Below are positions 40,589-42,981 of a stretch of DNA of 42,981 nt, piece by piece. Origin of the DNA: CAMEON01 sp963643175 (GTDB lineage Bacteria; Bacillota; Clostridia; Oscillospirales; CAG-272); NCBI GenBank assembly GCA_963643175.1, contig CAVIJF010000015.1, positions 1 to 42,981 on the forward strand, read 5' to 3'. Each line of letters starts with the position of its first letter. Position 1 is the stretch's first letter. The notes beneath the pieces were generated by a model. That model ran no database searches. It saw nothing but the letters and a program-made list of their open reading frames with translations, and was not told where the DNA came from. The translations under genes and the position numbers were made by a program.

Positions 40589-40635
40589 GGTTTCTCCTCC
40601 GTGGTTTTGTATTTCGGGTACGGTGCCGGCACCGC

Positions 40636-41427
40636 TTACGCTGCATCGTGCCGGGCTTTACAGCGGAACGCCAGCACGGCGGCTGCCACGCATACGGCGG
40701 CATACCCGCAGACGACTGCCTCGTCCTGCCAGAAGCCGCCGGTCAGGACATTGCCCGCCAACGCCGCGCGTCCGGCGCGGACGGCGGGGTAGAACGGTAG
40801 CCACGCACAGACCGTGCGGAAGCCTGCCGACAGCGACTCGACCGGCATCCACGCGCCGCTGAGAAATCCGGCGCAGGATATGACGACCGAGGACAGCCCC
40901 GGCGCCGCCTTGTCCGAGAGCAGCGAGCCGAACAGGATGCCGATGAACACAAAGCATACCACCATCGGCAGCGCCGACGGCACGGCGGACAGGATGCCCA
41001 CCTCCATCCATGCCGTGTCCCCGGCAACAAGTGCCGTCACGGCTGCCGTCGCCCAGCATATGATCAGCTGTCCCGCGCCGATGAGAATGCCCGGCAGAGC
41101 GTATCCCAGCACAAAGTCCCCATCGGTCAGTGGCGACGTGTACAGCCGGACAAGGAAGCACGTACAGCGGTCGCGCGAAACCAGCAACGCCATGTACAGC
41201 ATGGTGAACGCACCGGAAAACACGGCGATGCCGGGCGTCAGTACGTCCAACGTGAACCACGGCGCGGTGGGCGAGAACAGGGCGTACATCGCTACCAGCA
41301 GAGCCAGCGGCACGCCGAGGCATATCGCAAAACTCAGCGGGTCGCGCAGAATTTCGCGCAGGGTGCGCACGGCAAACAGGCGGATGCGGTGTGCGTGTCC
41401 GCCCACGTGGGAAGTGCGTCCGCTCAT
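40636..41427 (-). CDS. ABC-2 type transporter permease
   Basis: A 263-residue membrane protein with six hydrophobic segments of the ABC-2 type: an initial LREILRDPLSFAICLGVPLALL, then helices around 70, 105-130, 145-170, 175-195 and 240-258. The block ISCAGFLSGAWMPVESL before the last helices is the ABC-2 permease signature region. It pairs with the ATPase encoded just upstream, whose stop lies 1 bp before this start at 41427; GGAGGG in the end of that gene is the ribosome site. Export of a lipid, drug or peptide is typical; the substrate is unknown. Confidence 0.9.
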   Translation of the reverse strand: MSGRTSHVGGHAHRIRLFAVRTLREILRDPLSFAICLGVPLALLVAMYALFSPTAPWFTLDVLTPGIAVFSGAFTMLYMALLVSRDRCTCFLVRLYTSPLTDGDFVLGYALPGILIGAGQLIICWATAAVTALVAGDTAWMEVGILSAVPSALPMVVCFVFIGILFGSLLSDKAAPGLSSVVISCAGFLSGAWMPVESLSAGFRTVCAWLPFYPAVRAGRAALAGNVLTGGFWQDEAVVCGYAAVCVAAAVLAFRCKARHDAA

Positions 41428-41428
41428 A

Positions 41429-42193
41429 TCACGCGCCCTCCTTCCCGCCCGTGGCAAGTGCCACAAAGGCGTCCTCAAATGTCTCCCTGCCCGCCTGCGC
41501 GCACAGCTCGGCGGCGGTGCCCAGCGCCCGCAGGCGCCCGTCCGCCATAATGCCGATGCGGTCGGACAGCGCCGCGGCTTCCTCCAGGTAGTGCGTCGTC
41601 AGAATCAGCGTCACCTGCCCGCGCAGGGACGAGATGACGGACCACAGCTCCCGCCGCGCCAGCACATCCAGCCCCAGTGTCGGCTCGTCCAGAAACAGCA
41701 CGCGCGGGTTTGTAATCAGCGCCATGGCGATGCTCAGCCGCCGCTGCCATCCGCCGGACAGCGTCCGGGCGTATGCGCGCCGGCGGTCGGTCAGTCCCAT
41801 GCGCTGCATGATGTCCTCCGCCGCACGGCGTGCCCCGGCGGTATCCGCGCCCCACAGCCCTGCCATGAAGGCAAGATTTTCCTGCACGGTCAGATTGGGC
41901 GCGACCGCCGTACTCTGCGGCGAGACGTTGGACATCTGCCGCACCGCTTCCGGCTCGCGGCGGATGTCACAGCCGCCCACTGTTGCCGTGCCTGCTGTCG
42001 GGGGCGTCAGGCAGGACAGCATTCTGACGGTGGTGGTTTTCCCCGCTCCGTTGACGCCCAGCAGGGAGAAAAACTCTCCGGCACCGACAGACAGATTCAG
42101 TCCGTCCACTGCCCGGACGGTTCCGCCGGCGGCGCTGCGCGAGCGGTACTCCTTGGTCAGTCCGACCGCTTCGACAGTCGCTCCGGTTTTCAT
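41429..42193 (-). CDS. ABC transporter ATP-binding protein
   Basis: A 254-residue ATPase of the drug/antibiotic exporter group. It shows Walker A LGVNGAGKTTT, the signature TLSGGWQRRLSIAMAL, Walker B VLFLDEPTLGLD and the H-loop TTHYLEEAAAL. The signature has Trp in place of the common Gln or Met (LSGGW). Its ATG overlaps the stop of the AbrB-type gene (ATGA), and the permease follows directly. Together they would form a two-subunit exporter. Confidence 0.95.
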   Translation of the reverse strand: MKTGATVEAVGLTKEYRSRSAAGGTVRAVDGLNLSVGAGEFFSLLGVNGAGKTTTVRMLSCLTPPTAGTATVGGCDIRREPEAVRQMSNVSPQSTAVAPNLTVQENLAFMAGLWGADTAGARRAAEDIMQRMGLTDRRRAYARTLSGGWQRRLSIAMALITNPRVLFLDEPTLGLDVLARRELWSVISSLRGQVTLILTTHYLEEAAALSDRIGIMADGRLRALGTAAELCAQAGRETFEDAFVALATGGKEGA

Positions 42194-42456
42194 GTGTCGG
42201 TTCCTTTCTCCGTGCCGTCCGCCGGTTTCTGTTCGGCTTGGGTTTCCTCCGCAAACACTTCTCCGCTGATTTTTTCAATCAGGTCATATTCATCCACCCG
42301 GATCAGTGCCATTCCTCTTTTACTGTTTCCCAGCAGCAGCAGCTGGTCGCCGGGCTTCAGCCCGAACACCTCCCGCGCCTCCTTCGGGATGACAATCTGT
42401 CCCTTGTCACTCAGCCGAACCAGTCCGAACAGGTATTTTCCTCTCGCTTTTTTCAT
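42190..42456 (-). CDS. AbrB/SpoVT-type DNA-binding regulator
   Basis: An 88-residue protein with one swapped-hairpin beta-barrel domain: LFGLVRLSDKGQIVIPKEA then REVFGLKPGDQLLLLG. This is the AbrB/MazE/SpoVT fold that binds DNA as a dimer or tetramer. The C-terminal 25 residues are an acidic tail. The start at 42456 has AGAAGGAC 6 nt upstream; longer in-frame starts lie in the promoter. First gene of an operon with an ABC exporter, so it probably controls that operon, perhaps also brnQ. A toxin gene that would suggest an antitoxin role is absent. Confidence 0.92.
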   Translation of the reverse strand: MKKARGKYLFGLVRLSDKGQIVIPKEAREVFGLKPGDQLLLLGNSKRGMALIRVDEYDLIEKISGEVFAEETQAEQKPADGTEKGTDT

Positions 42457-42501
42457 GTACTTGTCCTTCTGAAATGTGAGAAAAGTTGGAATTGTTGAAT
42501 C

Positions 42502-42530
42502 AGTATAGCATAAAAGTATACCGCTGTCAA
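42502..42530 (-). promoter_or_regulatory. Sigma-A promoter of the AbrB-ABC operon
   Basis: Minus strand TTGACA (42530-42525), 17 bp, TATACT (42507-42502). The short leader of about 40 nt has no clear hairpin. Confidence 0.85.
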
Positions 42531-42572
42531 GGGGAGATTGGAATTTTTTGCCGTGCCGGTGGGTTGTGGGTG

Positions 42573-42981
42573 TTTGGCTTTCGGCGTTGGCGGTTTTATC
42601 CTGCCGTTCCAGCACTTTTCAGAGGGGCTTGTTCCTGCCGTCTACGGCTTTCCCCGACCTTGCATGAACCGTTTGCCCCCATCCCCCCGACCCCCTTCCC
42701 CAGCGGGGAAGGGGGAGAGCTTAAGTTTATTTTTGCAAGGGGCTTCGCCCCTTGCAACCCCAAGCCTGCACCGGAAGGTTTGCTGGCTGACGGGCGGTTT
42801 GCGGAACCGGAACCCGCCCGGTACGCAGTACCGCTCCCGGCGCGAGTTTGGGGACATGGCAACCGCCCGGAAAGTCAAAGCCGCGCGGGTTCAAACGCAG
42901 GGATGCAAGGGGCGAAGCCCCTTGCAAAAGATAACATAGAATCTCCCCCTTCCCCGGAGGGGAAGGGGGTCGGGGGGATGG
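42573..42981. repeat. Inverted pair of double-hairpin repeats running off the window
   Basis: The left half starts with GGCGTTGGCGG-TTTATCCTGCCG as at 37636. Hairpin A is at 42691-42715, B at 42735-42755; the inverted half has B at 42905-42925 and A at 42945-42969, then TCGGGGGGATGG at the edge. The spacer contains GCCCGGTACGCAGTACCGC, shared with other copies. No gene is seen in 42541-42981. Confidence 0.85.

Noticed and set aside
42190..42456. Antitoxin of a toxin-antitoxin pair
   Set aside because: The AbrB-type protein is followed by an ABC ATPase with overlapping start, not by a PIN, MazF or similar toxin gene.
42850..42900. tRNA-like TPsiC arm (GGGTTCAAACG)
   Set aside because: No acceptor or anticodon stem can be folded around it; it lies in the spacer of a repeat pair.

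Overview
The window is GC-rich DNA that looks like a chromosomal segment of an anaerobic, high-GC member of the Clostridia, probably Oscillospiraceae/Ruminococcaceae-like. The basis is AGGAGG-type Shine-Dalgarno sites, consensus sigma-A promoters (TTGACA or TTTACA, 17 bp, TATAAT), a class III fructose bisphosphatase, a glycyl radical enzyme with its activase, and many lipoproteins with acidic Thr/Asp/Glu linkers. The taxon is inferred; there is no rRNA or tRNA in the window. No phage, transposase, CRISPR array or plasmid gene was seen.

Layout. Bases 1-2900 hold rpsO and pnp with structured leaders. Bases 2977-5148 encode a membrane-anchored VanY-like protein that has lost active-site residues and a beta-helix lipoprotein. 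On the minus strand follow an rsmI/rsmF-like pair (5222-7674), then a broken amidase start on the plus strand (7835-8005) and a type Ic aminotransferase on the minus strand (8400-9698). A plus-strand operon (10137-16148) carries a GH127-like protein, a VOC protein, a polysaccharide deacetylase lipoprotein, an unassigned glycyl radical enzyme and its activase. A second plus-strand operon (16615-24245) holds class III FBPase, a SASA-type esterase lipoprotein, a PfkB sugar kinase, a ComM-like ATPase and a cation efflux protein. Then come alr (24859-26094) and a large DUF5722-like membrane lipoprotein (26196-28598).

Bases 29002-37315 (minus strand) are a compact operon, pheA-aroB-aroC-aroE/aroK-aroQ-aroA-tyrA-aroF. 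It encodes all seven steps to chorismate plus the branches to prephenate, phenylpyruvate and 4-hydroxyphenylpyruvate. Five successive junctions overlap, four of them by exactly 4 bp, so translation is probably coupled. Upstream is what looks like a ribosome-mediated attenuator: a sigma-A promoter, a 21-codon leader peptide with Phe-Tyr-Tyr-Tyr, mutually exclusive hairpins and an intrinsic terminator. This is the most striking regulatory find, because T-boxes are the usual solution in Firmicutes. The last part has a sugar-phosphate isomerase-like gene, a BrnQ carrier and an AbrB-ABC ATPase-permease operon, all on the minus strand.

Nearly every long intergenic stretch holds a copy of one dispersed double-hairpin repeat: a C5TTC4/G4AAG5 stem, a T-rich linker, then a GCAAGGGGC/GCCCCTTGC stem. 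Stems vary with mostly compensatory changes, several copies are oriented as intrinsic terminators for the preceding gene, and most sit just upstream of a recognisable promoter. Two copies share the same extra palindrome. Two inverted pairs (37627-38215 and 42573 to the window end) resemble non-autonomous MITE-like elements.
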